Shown in pieces: positions 28,310-38,344 of a stretch of 64,000 nt of DNA (its first letter is position 1; each line of letters opens with the position of its first letter). The DNA comes from an uncultured Eubacterium sp. Lineage in GTDB: Bacteria; Bacillota; Clostridia; Lachnospirales; Lachnospiraceae. Position numbers and translations under genes: made by a program. The notes below the pieces were generated by a model, which was not told where the DNA came from, did no database searches, and saw only the letters and a list, made by a program, of their open reading frames with translations. The stretch lies in NCBI GenBank assembly GCA_949959185.1, contig CATLIX010000011.1:1-64000 (forward strand), given 5' to 3'.

Positions 28310-28338
28310 TTGACTTTCCCGGTAATACATGCTAAAAT
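28310..28338 (+). promoter_or_regulatory. Promoter of the hybrid histidine kinase gene
   Basis: TTGACT (28310-28315), 17 nt, TAAAAT (28333-28338), 42 bp ahead of the chosen ATG. Confidence 0.78.
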
Positions 28339-28379
28339 ATGGAATGGTTTTGGATTACAAATTCAGGGAGAGAGTTAGC

Positions 28380-30662
28380 ATGAATAAACAGAAAATGAAT
28401 CATAACTTAATTGAGCACATCCTGAATCTGCTGAGCATCCCGGAAAATCATGATATTGACACAGAAGATTTGCTGGAAAAAGGAAGACATACGGAATTTC
28501 CTGATTTACTGGATTCTCAGAATGCCCGGACTGCTTACGAAGTGATAAACTTTATGGACGAAATGCCTGGAGGTTTTCTAATCTACCATGCGGAAGGCAA
28601 AGAGGAAATTATCTATGCCAACAAGGCGCTGCTGCGGATTTTCCAGTGTAAAACGCTGAAAGAATTCAAACAACTGACGAATAATTCTTTCCAGGGCATC
28701 GTACATCCCGAAGACCTGGATATGGTGGAACAGAGTATCCAGGAACAGATTGCCGACAGCCAGTATGATCTGGATTATGTGGAATACCGGATTATCCGCA
28801 AAGACGGAAGTATCCGCTGGATTGAAGATTACGGCCATTACATACATACAGACTCCATTGGAGGAATTTTCTACGTTTTTCTGGGCGACGCCACGGAAAA
28901 AAGACAGCGGCAGATTACCGAGCGGACAATTTTATTAAATGAAACCAACCAGAGGGAGCAGAAACTGCAGACCCTGATTGAAGAATATGACAAGGAACGG
29001 AAACTGATCAATCAGGAACATCTGCGCCGTCTGGAAGTCATTGAGGGACTCAGTGTCAATTATGAATCCATCCTCTATGCCGACCTGGACACCAACAGAA
29101 TCCTGCCCTATCGCCTGAGCGAGCGGACAGAACGCCAGTTCGAGAAGAAGTTTCAGGTGAAAGAGTTCGGCTGGTATGCCGCTGATTACATCAGTACCTG
29201 GGTGTATCCGGAAGACCGGGAAATTGTCACCAAAGTGACCGCACCGGAATATATCCGTAAAAAACTTGCCAATAACAAGACGTATTATGTCAATTACCGC
29301 ATCCTGCGGGAAGAAGAAGTACAATATCTGCAGCTTCGCATTGTAAATGTCAGCAGCAAAGACCATATTTCCCAGATTGTAATGGGCTACCGGAGAATCG
29401 ACGAAGAAATCAGGCGGGAAATTGAACAGAAAAAAATATTTGAACACGCGCTGGAAAATGCCAATCTTGCAATTACTGCCAAAAATACATTCCTTTCCAA
29501 CATGTCTCATGACATGCGGACGCCTCTGAATGCAATTTTCGGCTTTACTACTCTCGCCCGCAAACATATGGACGACAGGGAGGCTACGGAAAATTATCTG
29601 AATAAAATTGAACATTCCGGCAGACAGCTTCTGAGCCTGATTGAAAAGGTACTGGAAATCTCATGGTTTGAGTCCAATGATACCCGCGTTACGGAATCTG
29701 AATGCAATCTGTGCGATATTGTACAGGACGCCCATGAACATCAGCTCCCCCTGGCGGCAGACAAAAATATTACCTTCAATCTGTATACCGCAGACGTCAG
29801 ACATGCGGATATTTACAGCGACCAGGAAAAACTGAAACAAGTCCTCATGCACCTGACCAACAATGCCATTACCTATACGGAAACCGGCGGTAAGGTGGAT
29901 CTGGTTGTCGCGGAACTGGAGAAATTCCCAAACGGCTACGCAGTTTACCAGTTTACCGTCCGCGATAACGGTATCGGTATCCATAAGGATTTCCTGAAAC
30001 ATATTTTCAAACCCTTTGAACGTGAAAAAAATACCACATTCAGCGGTATTCACGGCACAGGACTGGGCCTTGCCATTGTAAAAAATCTCGTGGAAATGAT
30101 GGGCGGTCATATTCAGATTGACACCAAACCGGGAGAAGGCAGTACTTTCACCATCACTCTCCGGTTCCGGGTACAGGCTCATCCCCTTTCCTCCGAGGAT
30201 TCGGAAGAAGGATTTGCCAACCTGCTGAACAAAAAAATCCTGCTGGTAGACGATAATATGGCCAATCTGGAAATTGAATCGGAAATCCTCCAGGGCATGG
30301 GATTTCATGTGGAGACGGTCACCGACGGCAGTATTTCCGTGGAAAAAGTGGGCCAGTCCTCTCCGGGAGATTATGATCTGGTCCTGATGGACATTCAGAT
30401 GCCCGGTATGAACGGATGGGACGCTACCAAAGCCATACGCAGGCTGGAAGATCCGGTTCTGTCCAGTATTCCCATTATTGCCCTGTCAGCAGACGCTTTC
30501 GAGAGCGACAAGCAGATGTCCAGGGAAAGCGGCATGGACGCCCATCTCACCAAACCCATTGATATTCCTCTTCTGCTGGAAACCATTTCCAAAACACTGC
30601 AGGCCCACAAACTCTTACAGGGAAATCAGAATCTGACGGCAGCAGAATTTCAGCAGTTATAA
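28380..30662 (+). CDS. PAS-domain hybrid histidine kinase / response regulator
   Basis: A 760-residue cytoplasmic sensor without membrane segments. It has a PAS domain near residues 55-175 (GGFLIYHAEGKEEIIYANKALL) and a second PAS-like region around 215-360. The HisKA H-box is FLSNMSHDMRTPLNAIFGFT. The HATPase domain has DNGIGI and GTGLGLAIVKNL, and a C-terminal receiver has the phosphoacceptor Asp in LVLMDIQMPGMNGWDAT. Start ATG 28380 (MNKQKMNHN) has GGGAGAGAG upstream; an in-frame ATG at 28329 overlaps the promoter. No output domain or separate regulator is adjacent, so the downstream target is unknown. Confidence 0.93.
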   Translation: MNKQKMNHNLIEHILNLLSIPENHDIDTEDLLEKGRHTEFPDLLDSQNARTAYEVINFMDEMPGGFLIYHAEGKEEIIYANKALLRIFQCKTLKEFKQLTNNSFQGIVHPEDLDMVEQSIQEQIADSQYDLDYVEYRIIRKDGSIRWIEDYGHYIHTDSIGGIFYVFLGDATEKRQRQITERTILLNETNQREQKLQTLIEEYDKERKLINQEHLRRLEVIEGLSVNYESILYADLDTNRILPYRLSERTERQFEKKFQVKEFGWYAADYISTWVYPEDREIVTKVTAPEYIRKKLANNKTYYVNYRILREEEVQYLQLRIVNVSSKDHISQIVMGYRRIDEEIRREIEQKKIFEHALENANLAITAKNTFLSNMSHDMRTPLNAIFGFTTLARKHMDDREATENYLNKIEHSGRQLLSLIEKVLEISWFESNDTRVTESECNLCDIVQDAHEHQLPLAADKNITFNLYTADVRHADIYSDQEKLKQVLMHLTNNAITYTETGGKVDLVVAELEKFPNGYAVYQFTVRDNGIGIHKDFLKHIFKPFEREKNTTFSGIHGTGLGLAIVKNLVEMMGGHIQIDTKPGEGSTFTITLRFRVQAHPLSSEDSEEGFANLLNKKILLVDDNMANLEIESEILQGMGFHVETVTDGSISVEKVGQSSPGDYDLVLMDIQMPGMNGWDATKAIRRLEDPVLSSIPIIALSADAFESDKQMSRESGMDAHLTKPIDIPLLLETISKTLQAHKLLQGNQNLTAAEFQQL

Positions 30663-30678
30663 TATTAAAAAGCAACCT

Positions 30679-30705
30679 AAAGGGGCCGTTTCCAACGGCC
30701 CCTTT
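30679..30705. terminator. Bidirectional terminator between kinase and gntR
   Basis: A 12-bp perfect stem AAAGGGGCCGTT with its complement and a 3-nt loop. A/T tracts flank both sides, so it can serve both the plus-strand kinase and the minus-strand nadB-nadC-gntR unit. Confidence 0.88.
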
Positions 30706-30730
30706 CACACGCCGGCACAAGATACCGGTT

Positions 30731-31408
30731 TCATTCCATGGGAAGCTGTTCCATGGCATGGAGGATATGAATGCGCATGGCATTTCTTGCCCCCTCTCCA
30801 TTTCGCTCTTTCAGAAAATCCATCAGAATTTTGTGGTCTGTCAGTGTGGCCTGCACCGCTTCTTCATGGAATTCTGACAGCCGCACTCCCTTGTTGATTC
30901 CCTCATAAATCACGGGCATAAGCTGATTCATAAATTCATTATGGGTTGCCTTCGCAATGGATTTGTGAAAAGACTGTTCCACTTCTGTCCGGTCTTTTCT
31001 CTGGCGTATACGCCGCTCAATCTCAGCCCCCAGTGCCAGAATCCGCTGAATTTCTTCTTCCGTTGCCCGTAAAGCCGCATAATAAGCGGCTTCCGGTTCA
31101 AAAATCAGGCGCATTTCATACAAATCCCTGGCTTTCACTCTGGCTTTATTCAGAGAGGACATCTCTTCCGGCCGGCTGATTTTAAAATCTTCCCGTACAA
31201 AGGTTCCCCGGCCCCGGCGGATTTCCAGAACTCCCTCTGTGGACAGAATCCGTACGGCTTCCCGCAGAGTGGTGCGGCTCACCCCCAGTTCTTCCGACAG
31301 CACGTTCTCGTTAGGCAGTTTGCTTCCCGGCAAAAATCTTTTTTCCACTGTAATCATGGACAGAACGCTGTCTGCAATCCGGTCCGATAATCTGCTCTCC
31401 TGTTCCAT
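30731..31408 (-). CDS. GntR-family transcriptional regulator (FadR/FCD subfamily)
   Basis: A 225-residue regulator. The N-terminal winged helix-turn-helix contains LPNENVLSEELGVSRTTLREAVRILSTEGV split across residues 31-60. The C-terminal FCD ligand domain starts around residue 85 (RDLYEMRLIFEPEAAYYAA). FCD proteins often bind small carboxylates through a metal. It follows nadC after 10 bp, so it may sense a nicotinate or quinolinate-related compound, but this is inference from context only. Confidence 0.9.
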   Translation of the reverse strand: MEQESRLSDRIADSVLSMITVEKRFLPGSKLPNENVLSEELGVSRTTLREAVRILSTEGVLEIRRGRGTFVREDFKISRPEEMSSLNKARVKARDLYEMRLIFEPEAAYYAALRATEEEIQRILALGAEIERRIRQRKDRTEVEQSFHKSIAKATHNEFMNQLMPVIYEGINKGVRLSEFHEEAVQATLTDHKILMDFLKERNGEGARNAMRIHILHAMEQLPME

Positions 31409-31418
31409 TTTCTTTCCT

Positions 31419-32273
31419 TTATACTGCGTGGAGGTTTTTCAGAGAAATATCCATAATGGGAGCGGAATGGGTCAGTGCTCCGCTGGAAATATAATCCACT
31501 CCAAGGGAAATATAATGTGCAATATTTTCTCTGGTCACATTTCCGGAGCATTCAATCTCTGCTTTTCCATCAATTACCGCAATGGCTTTCTGCATTTCCT
31601 CCACGGTCATGTTGTCCAGCATAATAATGTCAGCTCCCGCTTCCACTGCTTCCCGTACCATTTCCACAGTCTCGCATTCGATTTCTATTTTCCGTACAAA
31701 GGGCGCATATTCTTTTGCCATCTGAACCGCTTCTTTCACGCCGCCTGCAGCGCCGATATGGTTGTCCTTTAACAGAACTCCGTCAGAAAGGTTGTAACGA
31801 TGGTTATAGCCTCCTCCGATTTTAACGGAATATTTTTCAAAAATGCGCATGTTCGGCGTAGTTTTCCTGGTATCCAGCAATTTTACCTTACTTCCTTCCA
31901 GCAAAACGGCAATGGAACTGGTATAAGTGGCAATTCCGCTCATGCGCTGCAGGAAATTCAACGCCGTCCGCTCTCCGGACAGAATGGCCCGGATATCTCC
32001 TGTCACCACTCCAATCAGATCTCCTTTTTTCACTTTATCGCCGTCTGCAAAATGGAATACCACGGAAACTGTTTCATCCAGCAGCTCAAATACACGCTGA
32101 AACACAAAGAGTCCTGCAAGCACCCCGTCCTGTTTGCAGATTAACTGTGCTTCTCCTTTCTGCGCTTCCCGCATCACGGCATTGGTGGTCACATCCTCAC
32201 TGGAAATATCCTCCCGCAATGCCTGTAAAATCAGTTCATCCGCATTTAATTTCATGGTTATGCTGTTGTTCAT
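31419..32273 (-). CDS. nadC: Nicotinate-nucleotide pyrophosphorylase (carboxylating)
   Basis: Converts quinolinate and PRPP to nicotinate mononucleotide in de novo NAD synthesis. The 284 residues contain ALREDISSEDVTTNAVM, ERTALNFLQRMSGIAT, LLDTRKTTPNMRIFEKY with the substrate-binding basic residues, GGGYNHRYNLSDGVLLKDNH and GVDYISSGALTHSAP. The chosen start overlaps nadB by 38 bp; a second Met six codons in (32255) is also possible. It is the second gene of nadB-nadC-gntR. Confidence 0.96.
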   Translation of the reverse strand: MNNSITMKLNADELILQALREDISSEDVTTNAVMREAQKGEAQLICKQDGVLAGLFVFQRVFELLDETVSVVFHFADGDKVKKGDLIGVVTGDIRAILSGERTALNFLQRMSGIATYTSSIAVLLEGSKVKLLDTRKTTPNMRIFEKYSVKIGGGYNHRYNLSDGVLLKDNHIGAAGGVKEAVQMAKEYAPFVRKIEIECETVEMVREAVEAGADIIMLDNMTVEEMQKAIAVIDGKAEIECSGNVTRENIAHYISLGVDYISSGALTHSAPIMDISLKNLHAV

Positions 32274-33603
32274 ACTCTTTTCTCATCCTCTCTATTTCTT
32301 TCTGCACCAGTTCCCGGTTCTCCTGCTGCAGTTTCTTTCTGTCCCTGTAATTTTCAGGCCGAAACAGTTCTTCCTGTTCCTGATTTATGGAGACCTGTCT
32401 GAACGAAGGGCCTGTTCCCCTGTATGTTCCATCCGGTGATACTTCCTCCGATTCAATGTCGAGAGCGGCCCGCCTTGCAAATACCAGGCTCTCCAGAAGG
32501 GAATTGCTGGCCAGCCGGTTGGCTCCATGCACTCCGTTGCAGCTTGTCTCACCTACTGCATACAGACCTTTCATGGAAGTTCTGCCCTCCAGATCGGAAC
32601 GAATGCCTCCCATAAAGTAATGCTGTCCCGGCACCACCGGAATGCATTCTCTGGTCACATCATACCCTTCTTCCAGACATCTCCGGTAAATATTGGGAAA
32701 ATGGCTGAAAATATCTTCTTTGGGAATCCGTTCCATGGACAGCCATACATAGGGCTTCCCGTCTGCTTTCATCTGCTTCTCAATAGCCGCTGTAACCACG
32801 TCCCTTGGCAGAAGCTCGTCCACGAACCGTTCCATGTTTGCATTATAAAGCACCGCTCCTTCTCCCCGGACAGACTCGGAAATCAGAAATCTCCTGCCTG
32901 GCTTTTCTGAATACAGGGTAGTAGGATGTATCTGCACAAAATTCACATCCTGAAGCTGTACATTATGGCGCAGAGCAAGGGCAATCCCATCTCCGGTCAG
33001 GTGGGCAAAATTCGTAGAGTGACGGTAAAGTCCGCCGATACCGCCGCAGGCAAGTACCGTATGTCCGGCGCGCACCGGTACCAGTTCGCCCCGACTGTCC
33101 ACTGCCACAATACCATAACAAATATTATCCTTACAGAGCAGGTCTATCATTTCCGTATGCTCGTAAATCGTAATATTTTCGCGTTTTCTGGCCTGAGCCA
33201 GAAGTTTCCCGGTAATCTCCTTCCCGGTAACATCCTCGTGAAACAGAATTCTGGGCCTGGAATGGCCTCCTTCCCTGGTATATACCAGTTCTCCGTTCCT
33301 GCGCTCAAATTCTACTCCGTAGTTCATCAGCAAATCAATGATTTTACCGGAACTTCGAATCATCATTGCCACGGAATCTCTGTTGTTCCTGTAATGACCT
33401 GCCTTCATGGTATCTTCAAAGTATCCGTCAAAATCATCTTCTGAGCGCAGAACGCAGATTCCGCCCTGCGCCAGAAAGGAATCGCTGTTTTCGGCTTCAT
33501 CTTTGGTGATGACTGTTACTTTCTTACTCTCCGGCAGCTGCAGTGCGCAGAACAGCCCCGCTGCTCCTGTGCCTGCGATTATAACATCTGTTTCTTTTTC
33601 CAT
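32236..33603 (-). CDS. nadB: L-aspartate oxidase
   Basis: A flavoprotein that oxidises aspartate to iminoaspartate, the first step of de novo NAD synthesis. The 455 residues have the N-terminal FAD-binding DVIIAGTGAAGLFCALQLP, the motifs DSFLAQGGICV and HTVLACGGIGGLYRHSTNFAH, and the FAD-dependent motif GVHGANRLASNSLLESLVF. Length is toward the short end of the family. nadA, whose quinolinate synthase uses the product, is not next to it. Confidence 0.95.
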   Translation of the reverse strand: MEKETDVIIAGTGAAGLFCALQLPESKKVTVITKDEAENSDSFLAQGGICVLRSEDDFDGYFEDTMKAGHYRNNRDSVAMMIRSSGKIIDLLMNYGVEFERRNGELVYTREGGHSRPRILFHEDVTGKEITGKLLAQARKRENITIYEHTEMIDLLCKDNICYGIVAVDSRGELVPVRAGHTVLACGGIGGLYRHSTNFAHLTGDGIALALRHNVQLQDVNFVQIHPTTLYSEKPGRRFLISESVRGEGAVLYNANMERFVDELLPRDVVTAAIEKQMKADGKPYVWLSMERIPKEDIFSHFPNIYRRCLEEGYDVTRECIPVVPGQHYFMGGIRSDLEGRTSMKGLYAVGETSCNGVHGANRLASNSLLESLVFARRAALDIESEEVSPDGTYRGTGPSFRQVSINQEQEELFRPENYRDRKKLQQENRELVQKEIERMRKEYEQQHNHEIKCG

Positions 33604-33726
33604 GTCCCCACCTGTATTTTCTTATCACTTTCCGAATCTGCGTTTTCAGACTCCTGATTCATACTAACGCTAAGATTTTATCATATTTGCCCGGAAATTT
33701 CCAGTGTTATTACATGATGTGCCATT

Positions 33727-35967
33727 CTATTTCTTCACGCCTTTCCCGTCCCGGCCGGCCACCCGGAGCCTGTGCAGTGCAATTTCCTTTTCCCTTACCG
33801 TAATGGTATGTTCCTCCTGCCCCAGCAGGTACACATCTGTCAGCCTGTCCTTTTCGTCGATTTTCATACCCCGGACGCCCACAGCGCCTTTTTTCTTTTC
33901 CGGCACGTCAGAAGCCATAAAACGCAGAAACATGTTTTTCTCTGTCTGCATAACAATGGTTTCCTCTGTTTCTTCTTCCAGAATCCGTACCAGAAGAAGT
34001 TTCTCTCCTTCGTTTAATTTCGTGGCTGCCGCAGTACGCCTGGACACGTCAAATTCTTCCCCTCTGACCTGCTTGAGCATTCCGCCGCTGCTGGCAAACA
34101 GCAGTTTCCTGCCCCGCAGGCTGCTCAGGCTGCTGACCAGAAGCATGACTTCCTCGCTGCTGTTATAATTGCTCACGTTATCCAGAGGCGTTCCCTTGTC
34201 CCGGAACTTTCCATGGGGCAAATCCAGAACTTTTACCGTATGGAGCTGGCCTTTATCCGTAAAAATGCAAAGCCTGTCCGTGTTCATACAGGAAATAATA
34301 TATTTATTTTCTCCGTCTGCCGCTTCTTTGTTCCGCTCATAAGCTGGCATATCCACGGTTTTTACATAGCCGAAACGGTCCATCAGAACCACAACCGGCA
34401 TTTCTTCCACTTTCTTTTCTTCATATACCGCTTCTTTTGCATTTTCAATGGCAGTTTTGCGGGCCCGCCCGTATTCTTTCTGAAACCGGTTTAATTCTTT
34501 GATGATTACTTTGGCCATAGATGCGCGGCTGCCCAGAATTTCCTCATATTTTGCTATATTGGAAAGGGTAACTTCATGCTCTTTCATCAGTGCCTCAATT
34601 TCCAGGCCAATTAATTTATACAGACGCATTTCCAGAATTGCAGTGGCCTGTCGTTCCGTAAAGCAGAGCTGCCGGGCGTCTGCTTCGGAGCCTTTATAAC
34701 GGAACTCTATATGCTCCGTATTTCCGTTCATCAGGCATTCTTTGGCGTCTTTGATGTTTTTGGAGCCCCGGAGGATTTCAATAATCAGATCAATCACGTC
34801 GCAGGCTTTGATTAAACCTTCCTGGACTTCTTTTTTCTCCAGCTCTTTCGCCAGCAGTGTTTTGTATTTTCTGGTGGCCAGCTCATACTGGAAATTCACA
34901 TGATGGCGGAGAACGGGCACAATTCCCATGGTCTCCGGGCGCCCCTCTGCCACTGCCAGCATGTTGACGCCGAAGGTATCCTCCAGCCTCGTTTTTTTAT
35001 AAAGCATATTGCAGAGCTGCTCCGCATCCGCTCCCTTTTTCAAATCCAGTACAATGCGAATCCCCTCTTTGGAAGACTGATTGGAAATATCCACGATATC
35101 GCTGGTTTTCCGTGTTTCCACCAGATGATACACATCCATCAGGAATTTTCCGATATTGGCTCCCACCATGGTATAGGGGATTTCCGTAATCACCAGACGC
35201 TGCCTGCCGCCTTTTACCTGTTCCACTTCCACTTTTCCGCGGATTTTTATTTTTCCCGTACCTGTCTCATAAATCTGCAGCAAATCCGACTGATTTACCA
35301 CAATCCCTCCGGTGGGAAAATCCGGCCCCTTAATGTACTCCATCAATTCTGCGGTGGTAATGTCAGGATTTTTCATAAGGGCTTTTACACCGTCGATTAC
35401 TTCGGAAAAATTATGAGGCGGAATACTGGTGGCCATACCCACGGCAATTCCTTCCGCTCCGTTAATCAGGAGGTTGGGCACCTTTACCGGGAGCACGGAA
35501 GGCTCTTTTTCCGTCTCGTCAAAGTTGGGCACAAAATCCACCACGTCCTTGTCCAGATCTGCAAGGTAGGCTTCCTGGGTAATTTTCTGCAGACGGGCCT
35601 CCGTATAACGCATGGCCGCCGCTCCGTCCCCCTCAATGGAGCCAAAATTCCCGTGACCGTCCACCAGAGGCAGTCCTTTCTTAAAGTCCTGCGCCATCAC
35701 CACAAGGGCTTCATAGATGGAACTGTCCCCGTGGGGATGGTATTTACCCATGGTATCCCCCACGATACGGGCGCACTTCCGATATGGCCTGTCATGGCGA
35801 ATCCCCAGTTCATGCATATCGTAGAGGGTTCTGCGCTGCACCGGCTTTAATCCGTCCCGCACGTCCGGCAGTGCCCTGGCGATAATCACGCTCATGGCAT
35901 AGTCAATGTATGATTTCTGCATTAATTCCGAATATTCCGTTCGGATAATCTGTTCCTTTTCCTGCAT
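33727..35967 (-). CDS. parC: Type II topoisomerase subunit A (ParC/GyrA family)
   Basis: DNA breakage-reunion subunit, 746 residues. It has [32 protein letters not shown], the catalytic Tyr in [12 protein letters not shown] and a beta-pinwheel C-terminal domain. The canonical GyrA box (QRRGGKG) is not seen; VGVRGMK stands near that place. Together with pairing to a ParE-like gene this favours topoisomerase IV or a second gyrase-like enzyme over the chromosomal gyrase. Start ATG 35967 is behind AAAGGAATTACC. The gene is separated from parE by the structured repeat B. Confidence 0.85.
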   Translation of the reverse strand: MQEKEQIIRTEYSELMQKSYIDYAMSVIIARALPDVRDGLKPVQRRTLYDMHELGIRHDRPYRKCARIVGDTMGKYHPHGDSSIYEALVVMAQDFKKGLPLVDGHGNFGSIEGDGAAAMRYTEARLQKITQEAYLADLDKDVVDFVPNFDETEKEPSVLPVKVPNLLINGAEGIAVGMATSIPPHNFSEVIDGVKALMKNPDITTAELMEYIKGPDFPTGGIVVNQSDLLQIYETGTGKIKIRGKVEVEQVKGGRQRLVITEIPYTMVGANIGKFLMDVYHLVETRKTSDIVDISNQSSKEGIRIVLDLKKGADAEQLCNMLYKKTRLEDTFGVNMLAVAEGRPETMGIVPVLRHHVNFQYELATRKYKTLLAKELEKKEVQEGLIKACDVIDLIIEILRGSKNIKDAKECLMNGNTEHIEFRYKGSEADARQLCFTERQATAILEMRLYKLIGLEIEALMKEHEVTLSNIAKYEEILGSRASMAKVIIKELNRFQKEYGRARKTAIENAKEAVYEEKKVEEMPVVVLMDRFGYVKTVDMPAYERNKEAADGENKYIISCMNTDRLCIFTDKGQLHTVKVLDLPHGKFRDKGTPLDNVSNYNSSEEVMLLVSSLSSLRGRKLLFASSGGMLKQVRGEEFDVSRRTAAATKLNEGEKLLLVRILEEETEETIVMQTEKNMFLRFMASDVPEKKKGAVGVRGMKIDEKDRLTDVYLLGQEEHTITVREKEIALHRLRVAGRDGKGVKK

Positions 35968-36020
35968 GGTAATTCCTTTCTCCTGACTTTTCAACAGCTA
36001 CGCAGACTGTCCGTTTCCGA

Positions 36021-36300
36021 ACAAAGTGGGCAAACCCACTTCAACTCCCCTGCCCCTCAGTCCTGAGGGGCGCTGGACATCCTGTGGATGTCCGTTTAGC
36101 GCGGACCGAAGCGGAGCGTAGACCTGCGCACTTTGACGCGCCGAGTGCGGATTTGTCCTAAGGGGTACCAGACCTGTCTGGGGGATACCTTAGGACGGTC
36201 ACGTAGTGACATCTTCTATTCGCACGAGTGCGCATAATGGTTTTCTCTTATAGGAAGACACTTTCACGCTTTAGCTTGGCAAGGTCTTGCCTATAAGAGA
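36021..36300 (-). repeat. Structured intergenic repeat, copy B with extra hairpins (parE-parC)
   Basis: The segment 36146-36300 aligns with copy A. On the minus strand it forms GTCCTAAGG/CCTTAGGAC around CCAGAC/GTCTGG, GTCAC/GTGAC, CGCAC/GTGCG and a long CTCTTATAGG/CCTATAAGAG stem. The adjoining 36021-36150 adds AGTGGG/CCCACT (36025-36040), CCCCTCAG/CTGAGGGG (36053-36070), GGACATCC/GGATGTCC (36075-36093) and CGCAC/GTGCG (36127-36149). The whole gap between parE and parC is thus a chain of hairpins. Confidence 0.78.
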
Positions 36301-36311
36301 AACAAATCTGC

Positions 36312-38234
36312 TTATACGTCAAGCTCCGCATCGTGGGCATGTTCATGAATAAATTCCCTCCGTGGCGGAACTTCCGTTCCCATCAGCATTTCCGTTACGT
36401 CCGACGCCATCCGGGCGTCCTCGATTTCCACCCGTTTCAGAATTCTGGTCTCCGGATTCAGCGTGGTTTCCCACAGCTGGTCCGCGTCCATCTCTCCCAG
36501 ACCTTTATACCGCTGAAGGGTAAAAGGCCCCTTATGACGTTTTCTGTATTTCTCCAGCGCAACATCATCGTACAGATACTCCTCCGCTCCTCTGGACGGA
36601 ATGGCTTTGTACAGAGGGGGCATGGCAATGTAAATATGCCCTTCAAAAATCAGTTCCGGCATAAACCGGTAAAACAGCGTCAGAAGCAGGGTGGAAATAT
36701 GGGCTCCGTCTACATCCGCGTCCGCCATGATGATAATCTTGTCGTAACGCAGCCTGGAAATATCGAAATCATTGCCGTAGCCCTCGGAAAATCCGCAGCC
36801 AAAAGCATTTATCATGGTCTTGATTTCCGCATTGGCCAGCACTTTGTCGATACTGGCTTTTTCCACGTTCAGAATCTTGCCCCGGATGGGCAGGATTGCC
36901 TGGTAATTCCGGTCTCTGGCCGTTTTGGCAGAGCCTCCTGCAGAATCTCCCTCCACAATGAAAATCTCGCAGATGGAGGCGTCCCGGCTTTCGCAGTTGG
37001 CCAGCTTCCCGTTGGAATCAAAGGAAAACTTCTGTTTTGTCAGCAGATTTGTTTTGGCTTTTTCCTCTGTCTTACGGATTTTGGCCGCTTTTTCCGCACA
37101 GGCAATGACCTTTTTCAGGTTTTCCAGATTCTTGTCGAAATAAAGCTGTATTTCTTCCCCGGTTATTTTTCCGGTGACACGGGCCGCGTCCTGGTTGTCC
37201 AGCTTTGTCTTGGTCTGGCCCTCAAACCGGGGACTGGGATGTTTGATGGAAATCACTGCCGTCAGTCCGTTGCGCACGTCCGCTCCGGTAAAGTTGGAAT
37301 CTTTTTCCTTCAAAATGCCCAGTTCTCTGGCATAATTGTTAATGACCGTGGTAAAGATGGTCTTGAATCCCGTCAGGTGGGTACCGCCCTCCGCGTTGTA
37401 AATATTATTGCAGAAACCCAGCACATTTTCATGAAATTCATTAATGTACTGAAAGGCTGCTTCCACCGTAATTCCTTCATTCTCCCCTTTAAAATACACC
37501 ACCTCATGCACTGCTTCTGCTTTTCGGTTCAAATCCTTCACAAAGCCGCTGATTCCCTCTTTCTCATGGAATTCCAGATGTTCCGGAGTTTCCCCGCGCC
37601 TGTCCTCATAAATAATGGTCAGTCTGGGATTCAGGTAGGCAGTTTCATGCAGGCGGCTTTTTACATCTTCTTCCCTGAAACGTGTTTTTTCAAAAATTTC
37701 CGGATCCGGCAGAAAATTGATTCTGGTACCCGTCTTTTTTGTTTTCCCGGTTACCGGCAGCATCCCCTGTTCCAGTTCCAGAACCGGATTGCCCCGCTCA
37801 TATCTGTCATGATATATCTTCCCTCCCAGATATACCTCCAAATCCAGATATGTGGACAATGCATTTACCACGGAAGAACCTACGCCATGCAGGCCGCCGC
37901 TGGTCTTATAGGCGTCGTTGTCAAATTTCCCTCCTGCATGGAGGGTGGTAAATACCAGTCGTGCCGCAGACATGCCTTTTTCATGCATTCCCACGGGAAT
38001 TCCCCGGCCATTGTCCTCCACGGTGCAGGAACCGTCCGCCTCCAGCGTTACATATATGGTATCACAGAATCCTGCCAGATGTTCATCCACAGAATTGTCT
38101 ACAATTTCATAAATCAAATGATTCAGACCCTTGCGGGACACACTTCCGATATACATGCCCGGCCTTTTTCTTACCGCTTCCAGTCCCTCCAATACGGTAA
38201 TATTCCCGGCACCGTATTCCTGATTATTTGCCAT
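36312..38234 (-). CDS. parE: Type II topoisomerase subunit B (ParE/GyrB family)
   Basis: ATPase subunit, 640 residues. It has VRKRPGMYIGS, the GHKL motifs IVDNSVDEHLAG, EDNGRGIPVGMH and GGLHGVGSSVVNALS, and the TOPRIM motifs FIVEGDSAGGSAK and IIMADADVDGAHIST. The C-terminal QRYKGLGEMDADQLWETT is conserved. It is the partner of the A subunit 344 bp downstream. Promoter at 38298-38326. Confidence 0.9.
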   Translation of the reverse strand: MANNQEYGAGNITVLEGLEAVRKRPGMYIGSVSRKGLNHLIYEIVDNSVDEHLAGFCDTIYVTLEADGSCTVEDNGRGIPVGMHEKGMSAARLVFTTLHAGGKFDNDAYKTSGGLHGVGSSVVNALSTYLDLEVYLGGKIYHDRYERGNPVLELEQGMLPVTGKTKKTGTRINFLPDPEIFEKTRFREEDVKSRLHETAYLNPRLTIIYEDRRGETPEHLEFHEKEGISGFVKDLNRKAEAVHEVVYFKGENEGITVEAAFQYINEFHENVLGFCNNIYNAEGGTHLTGFKTIFTTVINNYARELGILKEKDSNFTGADVRNGLTAVISIKHPSPRFEGQTKTKLDNQDAARVTGKITGEEIQLYFDKNLENLKKVIACAEKAAKIRKTEEKAKTNLLTKQKFSFDSNGKLANCESRDASICEIFIVEGDSAGGSAKTARDRNYQAILPIRGKILNVEKASIDKVLANAEIKTMINAFGCGFSEGYGNDFDISRLRYDKIIIMADADVDGAHISTLLLTLFYRFMPELIFEGHIYIAMPPLYKAIPSRGAEEYLYDDVALEKYRKRHKGPFTLQRYKGLGEMDADQLWETTLNPETRILKRVEIEDARMASDVTEMLMGTEVPPRREFIHEHAHDAELDV

Positions 38235-38297
38235 TTTGTTTTCCTTCCTTACTTTATTTCAAAATTTTGATACACATGTTCTGTTTTTAACCTGATT

Positions 38298-38326
38298 ATT
38301 GTACCATAACTTTCTTCCATTTGCAA
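38298..38326 (-). promoter_or_regulatory. Promoter of parE
   Basis: On the minus strand TTGCAA (38326-38321), 17 nt, TACAAT (38303-38298), 64 bp upstream of the parE ATG. Confidence 0.68.
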
Positions 38327-38344
38327 AGTTTTCCGGTGTATGTT

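Noticed and set aside
20593..36300. The two structured repeats as a CRISPR array or as IS ends
   Set aside because: Only two distant copies, no regular spacers, no transposase between or beside them.
33727..38234. The topoisomerase pair as the main chromosomal gyrase
   Set aside because: No GyrA box was seen, subunits are split by a repeat, and no dnaA-recF origin context is present; but the assignment to topoisomerase IV remains an inference.
36333..38270. 645-codon plus-strand frame antisense to parE
   Set aside because: Long shadow of a GC-biased codon frame; parE motifs on the minus strand are unambiguous.
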